NCBI GenBank assembly: GCA_045538635.1
Contig: JAZSRU010000006.1
Span: 1 to 22,902 of the forward strand
From: RGIG5270 sp045538635
Lineage (GTDB): Bacteria; Verrucomicrobiota; Lentisphaeria; Victivallales; Victivallaceae
DNA length: 22,902 nucleotides
Reading direction: 5' to 3'
The notes beneath the pieces were generated by a model. It was given only the letters and a program-made list of their open reading frames with translations. It was not told the origin of the DNA and made no database searches. Shown here piece by piece: positions 1 through 7,956 of this stretch. The translations under genes and the position numbers were made by a program. How positions within the stretch are numbered: the first letter of the stretch is position 1; every line of letters starts with the position of its first letter.

Positions 1-404
1 ATATGCTAATGCGACAGCATACAAAAAGAGAGCTTGCTCTCCCCAATGTGGCTAATCGTGGCAAAAGATTTTCTTTGTCATCCCTCAGCGTTCCACCCGC
101 TTTCATAATGGAGGAGGGACAAAACGAACATTCCGCCATAAAAAAGCCTGACACCACCCAGTCGCTGACACTTACGCGCCAGCGTCATAAAATGGGGATG
201 GACATCCCCTTGCGGGGGTGTCCGTCTTCGCTACGCTACGCCGTGACAAGGCAATCGGCGTAATGCGTCAGCGTAATAAAAGGGCGGGTGGAACGCCGGG
301 GCGCAATCAGCCCCCTTGCAATAAAAATTTAGTACAGAGCCTGAAAGATAAATGTCAGATGCACTTTTGTCAAGTATTTTTATATTTCACAAAATTGCAG
401 ACAA
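1..404. repeat. Intergenic stretch with inverted repeats
   Basis: I see no convincing gene here. The stretch holds a perfect 13-base inverted repeat, GCGTTCCACCCGC at 88-100 and its complement at 284-296. It also holds a strong hairpin at 200-223 (GGACATCCCC, loop TTGC, GGGGGTGTCC, one G-T pair) and short direct repeats of the type AGCGTCATAAAA/AGCGTAATAAAA. Short reading frames across it have no family resemblance and no good ribosome site. It may be a small non-autonomous repeat element or the remains of one. The 200-223 hairpin could also help end leuD transcription, although no T-run follows it on that strand. Confidence 0.45.
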
Positions 405-929
405 TCAATATTTGCTGTCAGCATACTCAACCCAGCCGCCGGCTTTGACCAGAGAGAGGTCAAACGGAGTAACTTCAAAGGGATAAGTTTTGCTCTTTTC
501 TCCATTGCGGACGGTAAACTGAAGTTTTTCAATATCGGTATCAAGATATGCTTCTGTACCGGCAAATTCTGTGAAAAGTTCATCAATGGTTTCTGCGGGC
601 ATGGAAATTGCCATCATGCCGCAGTTAAACATATTCTGACGGAAAATACGGGCAAAGTTTTCTGCAATGACGATATTGATATCGTTGCATTCAAGAACCC
701 ACGGAGCATGTTCGCGTGATGAACCGCATCCGAAGTTTGCGCGTGTGATGATAACATTTTTGTCTTCGATATCTTTTTTGGGATCAAATCCTGCCAGAGA
801 AAGATCTTCCAGACAGTAAGGCTTGAGGGCCTCTTTGGTCAATTCGGTCAGATATTTTGCGGGAATGATCTCATCAGTATTGATATCGGAACGGTCGAGA
901 AAAAGAATTTTTCCGTTAAAATTTTTCAT
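405..929 (-). CDS. leuD: 3-isopropylmalate dehydratase small subunit
   Basis: This 174-residue protein is the small (swivel) subunit of isopropylmalate isomerase. With LeuC it converts 2-isopropylmalate to 3-isopropylmalate in leucine synthesis, in the cytoplasm. The family signature GCGSSREHAPW is at residues 67-77, preceded by the usual N-terminal stretch DRSDINTDEIIPAKYL. The length fits the short LeuD class (about 160-200 residues). The start is supported by AAGGAG just upstream. Only 11 bases separate it from the end of leuC, so the two are co-transcribed. Related enzymes such as homoaconitase small subunits look alike, but the leuS-leuC-leuD setting favours leucine synthesis. Confidence 0.93.
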   Translation of the reverse strand: MKNFNGKILFLDRSDINTDEIIPAKYLTELTKEALKPYCLEDLSLAGFDPKKDIEDKNVIITRANFGCGSSREHAPWVLECNDINIVIAENFARIFRQNMFNCGMMAISMPAETIDELFTEFAGTEAYLDTDIEKLQFTVRNGEKSKTYPFEVTPFDLSLVKAGGWVEYADSKY

Positions 930-940
930 TGTTATACTCC

Positions 941-2227
941 TTATTTCTTATAAAGGGGAGAGTTGGTGATATAACCGGCAATTGCGGCGGCAGCTGCACT
1001 GGCAGGACTCATCAGATGAACCATGCCGCCTTTGCCCATACGGCCGTTGAAGTTGCGGTTGGTAGTTGAAGCACAGCTCTCGCCGGAAGCAAGCACACCG
1101 TTGCTCATGCCCAGGCAGGCCCCGCAGGTCGGATTGGTAACGCAGAAACCGGCATCCATGAAAATTTCAATAATGCCCTCTGCCAATGCCTGACGGTAAA
1201 TTTTCGGAGTTGCCGGAGAAACGATGGCACGGACATTTGGACTGATTTTTTTGCCTTTGAGAATAGAAGCGGCTACGCGCAAATCTTCGATTCTGCCGTT
1301 GGTGCATGAACCGATATAGATTTGATTGATTTTAGTGCCTTCGAGTTCGGCAATGGTTTTGACCTGATCCGGTTTGTATCCGACAGTTGCGACAGGTTCG
1401 AGATCGGTAACATCAAAGTCGATGACTCTGGCATATTCAGCATCAGTATCGGGCAGATATTTGGAATAAGCAGCAAGAGCTTCTTCTTTGGTTTTGAATT
1501 CATCTTTGATGAAATCCCACAAATATTCAACTGTAACCATATCGGGATAGCAGATACCGCAGGTTCCGCCGGCTTCGATTGCCATGTTGCACAGAGTCAT
1601 ACGGCTTTCCATGCTCATATTGGCAACGGTTTCTCCGGCAAATTCAATGACATGGTCAGTTGCGCCATTGACGGTCAGCATTTTGATAATGGCCAGGATA
1701 ACGTCTTTGGCATAAACACCTTCTGCGAGTTTGCCTGTAACATTGATTTTGATTGTTTCTGGATCGCGCATGGTGGTAACACCTTTCAGGATGCCGACTT
1801 CGAGGTCAGTTGTACCGACACCGGCGGCAAAAGCTCCGAATGCACCGTGAGTACAGGTATGTGAATCACCCATGATAATAGTAAAACCGGGACGGACAAA
1901 GCCTTTTTCCGGAAAAATTGCATGGCAGACGCCGTTTTCGCCGATATCAAAAAAATCTTTGATATTCTGACGCTTTGCCCAGTCGCGCAAGGTTTTACCC
2001 TGTTCGGCAGTTTTTGAATCTTTTGCCGGAGTGACGTGGTCAATGACAGCTTTGATTTTGCACGGATCAAAAACGCGGTCCTTGCCTTTGGATACCAAAT
2101 CATTCAAAGCAATCGGTGTGGTGATTTCATGACAAAATACACGGTCAAGCTTCAGAATTGAAACACCTGCTCCGGGAGAATCAATCCGATGCTCATCAAA
2201 AATTTTCTGTACAGTTGTCTTACCCAT
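941..2227 (-). CDS. leuC: 3-isopropylmalate dehydratase large subunit
   Basis: This 428-residue protein is the large, iron-sulfur-containing subunit of isopropylmalate isomerase (aconitase family), partner of the LeuD encoded directly downstream. The three cluster cysteines are visible: Cys308 in IGSCTNGR, and Cys368 and Cys371 in NPTCGACLG. The motif GDSHTCTHGAFGAFAAGVGTT is also typical. I chose the ATG at 2227 (MGKTTVQKIF) because AAGGAAT sits before it. An upstream in-frame ATG at 2293 would add 22 residues (MQKSFFFFPC...) encoded inside a palindrome and is unlikely. The length of about 430 residues places it in the shorter LeuC/homoaconitase-like class rather than the roughly 466-residue proteobacterial type. 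Confidence 0.93.
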   Translation of the reverse strand: MGKTTVQKIFDEHRIDSPGAGVSILKLDRVFCHEITTPIALNDLVSKGKDRVFDPCKIKAVIDHVTPAKDSKTAEQGKTLRDWAKRQNIKDFFDIGENGVCHAIFPEKGFVRPGFTIIMGDSHTCTHGAFGAFAAGVGTTDLEVGILKGVTTMRDPETIKINVTGKLAEGVYAKDVILAIIKMLTVNGATDHVIEFAGETVANMSMESRMTLCNMAIEAGGTCGICYPDMVTVEYLWDFIKDEFKTKEEALAAYSKYLPDTDAEYARVIDFDVTDLEPVATVGYKPDQVKTIAELEGTKINQIYIGSCTNGRIEDLRVAASILKGKKISPNVRAIVSPATPKIYRQALAEGIIEIFMDAGFCVTNPTCGACLGMSNGVLASGESCASTTNRNFNGRMGKGGMVHLMSPASAAAAAIAGYITNSPLYKK

Positions 2228-2271
2228 TTTTTTTATTCCTTTATTGGTAATTGATGATATTTGGCAGGGAA

Positions 2272-2309
2272 AGAAGAAAAAACTTTTTTGCAAAAAAGTT
2301 TTTTCTTCT
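2272..2309. repeat. Perfect 38-bp palindrome in leuS-leuC spacer
   Basis: The two 18-base arms (2272-2289 and 2292-2309) are fully complementary around a central GC. Each arm is mostly A6 and T6 runs joined by C or G. It lies just upstream of the leuC start and reads identically on both strands. It could form a cruciform, or an mRNA hairpin that works as an A/T-rich terminator of leuS read-through. Confidence 0.8.
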
Positions 2310-2420
2310 CTCCCCGCACCCTCTCATCATTTTCAAAAAACTCTTATCTAAATACGCTTTTTCATTTACTGCGTAAATTTCAAAAGCATATTTTGAAAAA
2401 TTCTTTCATTCAAAATTCAT

Positions 2421-2488
2421 CTTTTCAATCTTTTAAGTAACGCTTTCGGAATTTTGCGTCAGCAAAAAACGAAAGCGAACTTGAAAAG
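2421..2488. repeat. Nested inverted repeats in leuS-leuC spacer
   Basis: CTTTTCAA (2421-2428) pairs with TTGAAAAG (2481-2488). Inside it, CGCTTTCG (2441-2448) pairs with CGAAAGCG (2470-2477). Together with the palindromes at 2272-2309 and 2509-2548 they fill most of the 330-base gap between leuS and leuC. I see no gene in this gap. Confidence 0.6.
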
Positions 2489-2508
2489 GTTTGGAAAAAG
2501 ATGGGTTT

Positions 2509-2548
2509 GGGAAGAAAAGAACCTTTCCTCAAAAGGTTTTTTCTTCCC
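2509..2548 (-). terminator. Hairpin after leuS, possible terminator
   Basis: Arms 2509-2526 and 2531-2548 (GGGAAGAAAAGAACCTTT against AAAAGGTTTTTTCTTCCC) are nearly perfect complements with a CCTC loop. The hairpin begins 12 bases beyond the leuS stop codon. It lacks a clean T-run after the stem, so termination is an inference. The arm sequence resembles that of the palindrome at 2272-2309, which suggests a repeat family. Confidence 0.5.
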
Positions 2549-2559
2549 GAAAAACTCTC

Positions 2560-5094
2560 TTAACAAACAATATTTATCAAGCGTCCGGGGACGATGATAA
2601 CTTTTTTGACATCTCTGCCGTCGATGGCTTTCTGAACATCGGGATCGGCGAGAGCGATTTTTTCCATTTCCTCTTTGGTGGCAGAAACGGAGATCATGAT
2701 ACGAGCCTTGGGCTTGCCGAGAACCTGAACGAGGATTTCCTTTTCGTCAATGACGAGGAATTTTTCATCATATTCGGGCCATTTTTCATAGGCAACGGTA
2801 TCATTATGACCGAGGAGCTGCCAGAGTTCTTCGCCGGCGTGAGGTGCGAAACAGGCAAGCATTTTGACAAAAGCTTCGGCAGCTTCGCGGGGAAGTTCTT
2901 TTGCGGCGGAGAATTCATTGACAAAGACCATCATCTGACTGATAGCGGTATTGAAACCGAAAGTATCGAGGTCAGCTGTAACTTTCTTGATGGTGGCATG
3001 GAGAGTGCGTGCCTCATCTTTGGTGCAGGGACGGTCAACGATTGTGCTTTCGCTGACCATGCGGAAAGCGCGTTTGAGGAAGCGGTAAACGCCTTCAACG
3101 CCTTTGGTACTCCAGGGTTTGACAGCTTCGAGCGGTCCCATGAACATCTCATAAAGGCGCATTGAATCGGCACCGTATTCGCGGATAACATCATCGGGAT
3201 TGACGACATTGCGGAGTGATTTTGACATTTTGGCGGGGAATTCGACCAGTTTTTCACCGTCGGAAATGCGATAGGGAGTGCCTTCTTTGAATTCGACCTG
3301 ATCGGTGGGGACGAGTACACCGCGGGCATCTTTGTAGGAAATGCCGAGGATCATGCCCTGATTGATGAGCTTCTGGAAAGGTTCTTTGGTGGAAACATAA
3401 CCCAGATCGTAAAGAACTTTGTGCCAGAAACGGGCATAGAGCAAGTGGAGAACAGCATGTTCAGCACCGCCGACATAAAGATCGACCGGCATCCAGTATT
3501 TTTCTTTGGCAAAATCCCATGCCTGTTCTGAATTTTTTGGATCGATATAGCGCAGATAATACCAGCATGAACCTGCCCATTGGGGCATGGTATTGACTTC
3601 GCGAAGACCTTTGCGGCCGTCTTTGGGATTGATATAGGTGCGCCATTCTTTGGCTTTAGCAAGCGGGGGTTCGCCATTGGCGGAGGGTTTGAAATCTTCC
3701 ATTTCCGGCGGAGTAACCGGCAGTTCTGATTCATCAATAAGCTCAATGGAACCATCTTCGTAGTGGATGATGGGGAAAGGTTCGCCCCAGTAACGCTGAC
3801 GGCTGAAGAGCCAGTCGCGGAGTTTGTATTTGACGGCGACTTTGCCGAGTTTGTTTGCTTCAAGATAAGCAGCCATAGCTTCTTTTGACTGAGCGACATT
3901 GAGTCCGTCGAGCTGAACTTTGTCATTGGATGAGTTCATAAGTACACCGTCGCCGGTATAACAGACTCTGCCGGCGAGAACACCGTCAAGATCATCGACT
4001 TTTTCGAGTGGCTTCATAATGCAGCGGATGGGGAGTTTGAATTTCTGTGCAAATTCAAAATCGCGTGTATCATGTGCCGGAACAGCCATGATCGCTCCGG
4101 TTCCGTAAGTACTCAAGACATAATCGGCGATCCAGATCGGAATTTTGTCGCCGTTGACGGGATTGATGGCATAGGCGCCGGTGAATGCACCGGTTTTTTC
4201 GGTGGCGAGTTCGGTACGGTCGAGTTCGCTTTTCTGGGAAGCTTCAAACTGATATTTTTTGACTGCTTCGAGATTTTCGGGAGTAGTGAGGTTGAGGACT
4301 TCAGGATGTTCGGGAGAGAGAACCATGTAAGTCGCACCGAAAAGTGTATCACAGCGGGTGGTGTAAACGGTAATGTCAATGTTTTTATCAGTTTTGAAAA
4401 TGACTTCGGCACCGGTGGATTTGCCGATCCAGTTGCGCTGCATTTCTTTAATGCCTTCGGGCCAGTCGAGATCGTCGAGGTCATTGAGCAGTCTTTCGGC
4501 ATATTCTGTGATTTTGAGCATCCATTGTTTCATCGGGCGTTTTTCGACAGGGTGGTTGCCGCGTTCACTGCGACCGTTGATGACTTCCTCATTGGCGAGA
4601 ACTGTTCCGAGGGCGGGACACCAGTTGACAGCGACTTCATCCAGATAAGCGAGACCTTTTTTGTGAAGCTGCATGAAAATCCACTGTGTCCATTTGAAAT
4701 AACCGGGATCGGTGGTATTGATTTCCCGGTCCCAGTCATAGCTGAAGCCGAGCGCACGGATCTGACGGCGGAAAGTATTGACATTTTTTTCTGTGGTGAT
4801 TGCAGGATGTGTACCGGTTTCAACCGCATACTGTTCTGCAGGCAAGCCGAAAGCATCCCAACCCATCGGGTGCAGGACATTGAAGCCTCTCATGCGTTTG
4901 TAGCGGCAGATGATATCAGTTGCGGTATAGCCTTCGGGATGACCGACATGCAGACCGGCGCCGGAGGGATACGGGAACATATCCAGCACATAATATTTGG
5001 GTTTATCGGAAACATCTTCGGCTTTAAAAGTTTTATTTTCAAGCCAAAAATCCTGCCATTTTTTTTCAATGGAAGAAAAATCGTATTCAGCCAT
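2560..5094 (-). CDS. leuS: Leucyl-tRNA synthetase
   Basis: This 844-residue class I aminoacyl-tRNA synthetase charges tRNA-Leu with leucine in the cytoplasm. The HIGH box appears as HVGH (residues 49-52) inside PYPSGAGLHVGHPEGY, and KMSKS lies at residues 622-626. Between them is the CP1 editing domain, with TTRCDTLFGATYMVLSPEHP and GTGAIMAVPAHDTRDFEFA. The length is normal for bacterial LeuRS. The start ATG has GAGGAG upstream. It is the first gene of a minus-strand group running into leuC and leuD, although the palindrome-rich spacer may uncouple it from them. It is divergent from the recombinase gene at 5234. Confidence 0.97.
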   Translation of the reverse strand: MAEYDFSSIEKKWQDFWLENKTFKAEDVSDKPKYYVLDMFPYPSGAGLHVGHPEGYTATDIICRYKRMRGFNVLHPMGWDAFGLPAEQYAVETGTHPAITTEKNVNTFRRQIRALGFSYDWDREINTTDPGYFKWTQWIFMQLHKKGLAYLDEVAVNWCPALGTVLANEEVINGRSERGNHPVEKRPMKQWMLKITEYAERLLNDLDDLDWPEGIKEMQRNWIGKSTGAEVIFKTDKNIDITVYTTRCDTLFGATYMVLSPEHPEVLNLTTPENLEAVKKYQFEASQKSELDRTELATEKTGAFTGAYAINPVNGDKIPIWIADYVLSTYGTGAIMAVPAHDTRDFEFAQKFKLPIRCIMKPLEKVDDLDGVLAGRVCYTGDGVLMNSSNDKVQLDGLNVAQSKEAMAAYLEANKLGKVAVKYKLRDWLFSRQRYWGEPFPIIHYEDGSIELIDESELPVTPPEMEDFKPSANGEPPLAKAKEWRTYINPKDGRKGLREVNTMPQWAGSCWYYLRYIDPKNSEQAWDFAKEKYWMPVDLYVGGAEHAVLHLLYARFWHKVLYDLGYVSTKEPFQKLINQGMILGISYKDARGVLVPTDQVEFKEGTPYRISDGEKLVEFPAKMSKSLRNVVNPDDVIREYGADSMRLYEMFMGPLEAVKPWSTKGVEGVYRFLKRAFRMVSESTIVDRPCTKDEARTLHATIKKVTADLDTFGFNTAISQMMVFVNEFSAAKELPREAAEAFVKMLACFAPHAGEELWQLLGHNDTVAYEKWPEYDEKFLVIDEKEILVQVLGKPKARIMISVSATKEEMEKIALADPDVQKAIDGRDVKKVIIVPGRLINIVC

Positions 5095-5136
5095 TTTAAC
5101 TCCTCTCTTTTAAATTAAATAAAGACATTTTCTGAT

Positions 5137-5165
5137 AATATAACATAACTTTTGCAAATTTGCCA
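5137..5165 (-). promoter_or_regulatory. Putative sigma-70 promoter of leuS
   Basis: Read on the minus strand, TGGCAA (5165-5160) is followed after 17 bases by TATATT (5142-5137), about 45 bases before the leuS start. The -10 box matches those seen before tRNA-Val and tRNA-Arg in this window. The -35 box is a weak match. Confidence 0.4.
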
Positions 5166-5233
5166 GTTTTTAGATTTTAAAAAAGCAAAATTATGCTATA
5201 TTAAGGGCAGAATATGAATTTTATGGAGCCTGA

Positions 5234-6178
5234 ATGAGTGATTTGTTGAAAAATTTTGAAAATTATCTGACTTATGAGCGCAACAGCAGCGAACATACTG
5301 TTGCCGCCTATATCCGCGATATACGGCAGTTCGCCAAACTGGTTTTTGACGATGAAAACTTCTCTGATTTCAGTGCAGTTGACCGCAATCATGCCAGAAT
5401 TTTTCAGGTGAAATTATTTGAATTGAATATCGGTAAAAATTCAACTTTGCGCAAACTGTCATCACTGCGTTCATTTTTCCGCTACCTGCTCCGGGAAGGA
5501 ATTATTTCCGATAATCCATTCAGCGGCATATCCGCCCCCCGGAAAGAACAGAAACTTCCTGAAATCCTCTCCGTAAATGCAATAGACCAACTGATCAATG
5601 CTGTCGATACTTTCTCTGCTGCTGCTCCTCACAAAAACGCTGAAGATGCTGAATTTGCGCGTCTCCGCGACCGGGCCATGATAGAAATAATTTACTCCGG
5701 CGGCTTGCGTATATCCGAAGCCGTCAATCTTAACTGGAGCGATTGTGATTTTTTCAGCGATGTCATGAAAATCCGCGGCAAAGGCAAAAAAGAACGCATC
5801 GCCATAGTCGGTACACAAGCGCGCAAAGCTGTATTTGAATACCAGAAATTCTGCCGTTCACTCGGCTTGCCGACCACTGGAGCGAATCCGGTTTTCCGCA
5901 ACCGCTTCGGCACCAGAATTACGGCCCGCAGTTTTCAGCGCAATATGAAAAATTATTTGAGCGCGGCGGGCTTGCCGATAGAACTGACACCGCATAAATT
6001 GCGTCATTCATTTGCGACACATCTGCTGGACAACGGTGCAGATTTGCGGTCGGTACAGGAACTGCTTGGGCATGAAGACCTTGCTACTACGCAAATATAT
6101 ACACATGTTTCATTGAAAAGGATGCAGGAAGTTTATACAGCGGCCCATCCGGCAAGTAGAAAAAAACAAAATAAATGA
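5234..6178 (+). CDS. XerC/XerD-type tyrosine recombinase
   Basis: This complete 314-residue tyrosine recombinase most likely resolves chromosome dimers at dif. It has an N-terminal SAM-like core-binding domain (about residues 1-100) and a catalytic domain with the full set of residues: Arg159 in YSGGLRISEAV, Lys183 in the RGKGKKER turn, His254 and Arg257 in HKLRHSFATHLL, His280 in LLGHEDLATTQIYTHV, and the nucleophile Tyr289. Length and motifs match XerC/XerD; I cannot decide between the two. GGAG precedes the ATG. It is divergent from leuS and sits just upstream of tRNA-Val. Unlike the two integrase stubs in this window it is intact, so it is probably a core gene. Confidence 0.9.
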   Translation: MSDLLKNFENYLTYERNSSEHTVAAYIRDIRQFAKLVFDDENFSDFSAVDRNHARIFQVKLFELNIGKNSTLRKLSSLRSFFRYLLREGIISDNPFSGISAPRKEQKLPEILSVNAIDQLINAVDTFSAAAPHKNAEDAEFARLRDRAMIEIIYSGGLRISEAVNLNWSDCDFFSDVMKIRGKGKKERIAIVGTQARKAVFEYQKFCRSLGLPTTGANPVFRNRFGTRITARSFQRNMKNYLSAAGLPIELTPHKLRHSFATHLLDNGADLRSVQELLGHEDLATTQIYTHVSLKRMQEVYTAAHPASRKKQNK

Positions 6179-6220
6179 CAGAAAATTTAGCAAAAAACCG
6201 TATAATCCAAATAAAACTGC

Positions 6221-6248
6221 TTGCAAAATCCGAAAAGCATGATATATT
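6221..6248 (+). promoter_or_regulatory. tRNA-Val promoter
   Basis: TTGCAA (6221-6226) and TATATT (6243-6248) are separated by 16 bases, and the tRNA begins 21 bases after the -10 box. The same layout (TTGAAA, 16 bases, TATATT) precedes tRNA-Arg at the other end of the window, which supports both calls. Confidence 0.65.
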
Positions 6249-6269
6249 AAGTTTTATGTTCTATTGAGA

Positions 6270-6346
6270 GGGCGTTTAGCTCAGTTGGTTAGAGCGTCAC
6301 GTTTACACCGTGAATGTCTGGGGTTCGAGTCCCTAAACGCCCACCA
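6270..6346 (+). tRNA. tRNA-Val (anticodon TAC)
   Basis: The full cloverleaf is visible: acceptor GGGCGTT/AACGCCC, D arm GCTC/GAGC, anticodon stem TCACG/CGTGA with loop TTTACAC giving anticodon TAC, T loop TTCGAGT, and an encoded CCA end (77 bases). An integrase stub starts 107 bases downstream, so the 3' end of this tRNA is a plausible old attachment site. I did not find a second copy of its 3' end in the window. Confidence 0.97.
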
Positions 6347-6360
6347 GTTTTGACCTCAGA

Positions 6361-6385
6361 ACGGCAACAATCGTTGCCGTTTTTT
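6361..6385 (+). terminator. Rho-independent terminator after tRNA-Val
   Basis: ACGGCAAC (6361-6368) and GTTGCCGT (6373-6380) form a perfect 8-bp stem with loop AATC, followed by a T-run. It starts 15 bases after the tRNA. Confidence 0.85.
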
Positions 6386-6403
6386 ACCATATACGCTTCT
6401 AAT

Positions 6404-6446
6404 TCCCGAAACATGGGTTATATTAAGTCAAATCAGTCATTCGGGA
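6404..6446 (+). promoter_or_regulatory. Inverted repeat over integrase ribosome site
   Basis: TCCCGAA (6404-6410) is complementary to TTCGGGA (6440-6446). The downstream arm overlaps the GGGAG ribosome site of the integrase stub whose ATG is at 6454. Folding would hide that site, so it could be a translational control element or an operator. A single short repeat is modest evidence. Confidence 0.35.
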
Positions 6447-6453
6447 GCAAATT

Positions 6454-7176
6454 ATGGGAAAACGAAAAATGAACTCCGATCGTTACAGAATCAAATTATC
6501 AACAGGTACAGTTTACCAGACAGCAAAGGGCGGCAATTACTATTTCCGCTATCAAGTCAAAGGTGAGCGTAAATGCGTCAGCCTAAAAACAGCCAATCAA
6601 GAAGAAGCCATCCGCAAAGCTAAAGAACTTATACCTACCGTTCAGGCTTCAAATTTGGAAGTTATTGCCACGCATGTTAAAGTTGCACGCAAACTTGCGG
6701 CTCAGGCAAAATATTTGCCTTTAACCAAAATCTGGGAAACTTATGCTGCACATCCGCAAAGAGCATTACCGGCAACGGTTCGTGAACAGCTTTCATACGA
6801 AGCAACGCTTGCGGAATTTTTGCGTTTCATGGGTAATAAGGTAAAACAATTTTCTCAAATCAATGAAACTCACACCATGAAATTTGCTGATTATTTGCGG
6901 ACAACTCAAATTTCAGTATCAACACATAATCGCAAAATTGTCCGTTTGAGAAAAATTTTTAATACTTTGCATGATGTCCCGGCAGATAAAACTGTCGCCA
7001 GATATTATCGCTGTCTGGAACAGATAAAATTTGCTCTGCCGTATCTGAATCGTGCTTACTTTTTTGACAATTCAAGTACAAAAACGCTTTATTTTGCAGA
7101 ATATGAATTATCAAAAGGATTCCAACTCCATTCCGAAATGATTCCTGATTGGTTCAATAAATTTGTTTTGGGTTGA
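6454..7176 (+). pseudogene. Chimeric ORF: integrase N-part fused to zeta-kinase tail
   Basis: The reading frame is open for 240 residues but joins two unrelated pieces. Residues 1 to about 171 are the N-terminal half of a phage/ICE-type tyrosine integrase: an arm-binding start with GGNYYFRYQVKGERKCVSLKT, then a core-binding domain ending STHNRKIVRLRKIF. The catalytic domain with its Arg/His/Tyr residues is missing. From about residue 172 the protein reads like the C-terminal end of zeta-toxin-like (predicted ABC-type ATPase) kinases, with RYYRCLEQIKFAL, NRAYFFDNS and a final PDWFNKFVLG. The join lies near 6964-6976. GGGAG before the ATG suggests the start still works. The product cannot recombine DNA. 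It is probably the scar of a deletion, as the neighbouring truncated clamp gene also suggests. Confidence 0.7.
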
Positions 7177-7216
7177 TTATTTTTTATAAATAATGGCTAA
7201 ACTTATTTCGGAATAT

Positions 7217-7897
7217 TTATATATTATCTTGATTATCTGTTAGATTTCTCAAATCAAATAAAGCGACTCTTCCGTCTTTAGAAAAATAACGCCAGCCGTT
7301 TATATTTTTATTGTATTTTCCTTTTTCTTTAAGGATTTTTTGAGCTAAAGCAGTTACTGTATATTCTTCGTTGTTAAATTTAACTTTATTTTTGTTATCC
7401 AGTACTTCTGCAACAATGTTTTTATCCGGAAGAAATGTAATTTTGTCGCCAATATTTACATCAAACAAGTTAAAAGTACTGTTTTTCCCCTTTGTATTAT
7501 TTTCTAAAAATTCCTGCTCTTGAATTTGGTCAATCGTAGGAGTAAAAGTTTTTAAATTATTTTCTTCTCCTCGTAAAGCAGCAACCTCAACGAAAATACT
7601 ATATGCTTTTTCAGCAGAAATCTTAAAAAATTCACGTTCTCTGATTCTTCCATTTGGGAGTTGCTCTCTTGCGTGTAATGAATCGTCAATTATATCAATA
7701 AGGTTATGAATACGTTGTTCAACAGCACGAGGATTTTCAGTTTCATATACGGCATAACATCTGTAAGACAATGGAATATTAGGCGGTGCATTAAGTTCTG
7801 CAAGTCGACTTTCAATATCATTTCGTTCAGTCATTCCGATTTTTATCCAACCATTGAGACAGGGATTTGTAAGTATATATACCAAACCTTGTGACAT
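7217..7897 (-). CDS. GIY-YIG (T5orf172-type) protein with RAMA-like C-terminus
   Basis: This 226-residue protein starts with a GIY-YIG nuclease-like domain of the T5orf172 kind. It has VYILTN (residues 6-11), WIKIGMT (17-23), Arg31 in IESRL, Glu60 in AVEQRIH and REREFFKI (86-93). The last 80 residues, with VKFNNEEYTVTALAQKIL, an NGWRYF motif and GRVALFDLRN, resemble the RAMA/DUF4357-type domain found with restriction and methylase proteins and proposed to recognise modified DNA. I chose the ATG at 7897 because AAGGAA lies just upstream; a longer start at 7960 is less likely. It converges with the integrase/kinase chimera. A DNA-cutting or DNA-sensing role in defence is plausible, but no target can be inferred. 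Confidence 0.7.
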   Translation of the reverse strand: MSQGLVYILTNPCLNGWIKIGMTERNDIESRLAELNAPPNIPLSYRCYAVYETENPRAVEQRIHNLIDIIDDSLHAREQLPNGRIREREFFKISAEKAYSIFVEVAALRGEENNLKTFTPTIDQIQEQEFLENNTKGKNSTFNLFDVNIGDKITFLPDKNIVAEVLDNKNKVKFNNEEYTVTALAQKILKEKGKYNKNINGWRYFSKDGRVALFDLRNLTDNQDNI

Positions 7898-7956
7898 TTT
7901 TATATTCCTTACTTGATATTTGTGTATGTTTATTAGTATCAATTCAAATATAACTT

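Noticed and set aside
1322..1864. Long plus-strand open frame (180 codons) opposite leuC
   Set aside because: It lies fully within leuC on the other strand, has no ribosome site and no family resemblance; the same holds for the 348-codon frame opposite leuS at 4072-5118.
6329..6346. Search for a second copy of the tRNA-Val 3' end as an attachment repeat
   Set aside because: I found no matching direct repeat elsewhere in the window, so I do not propose att boundaries for the island.
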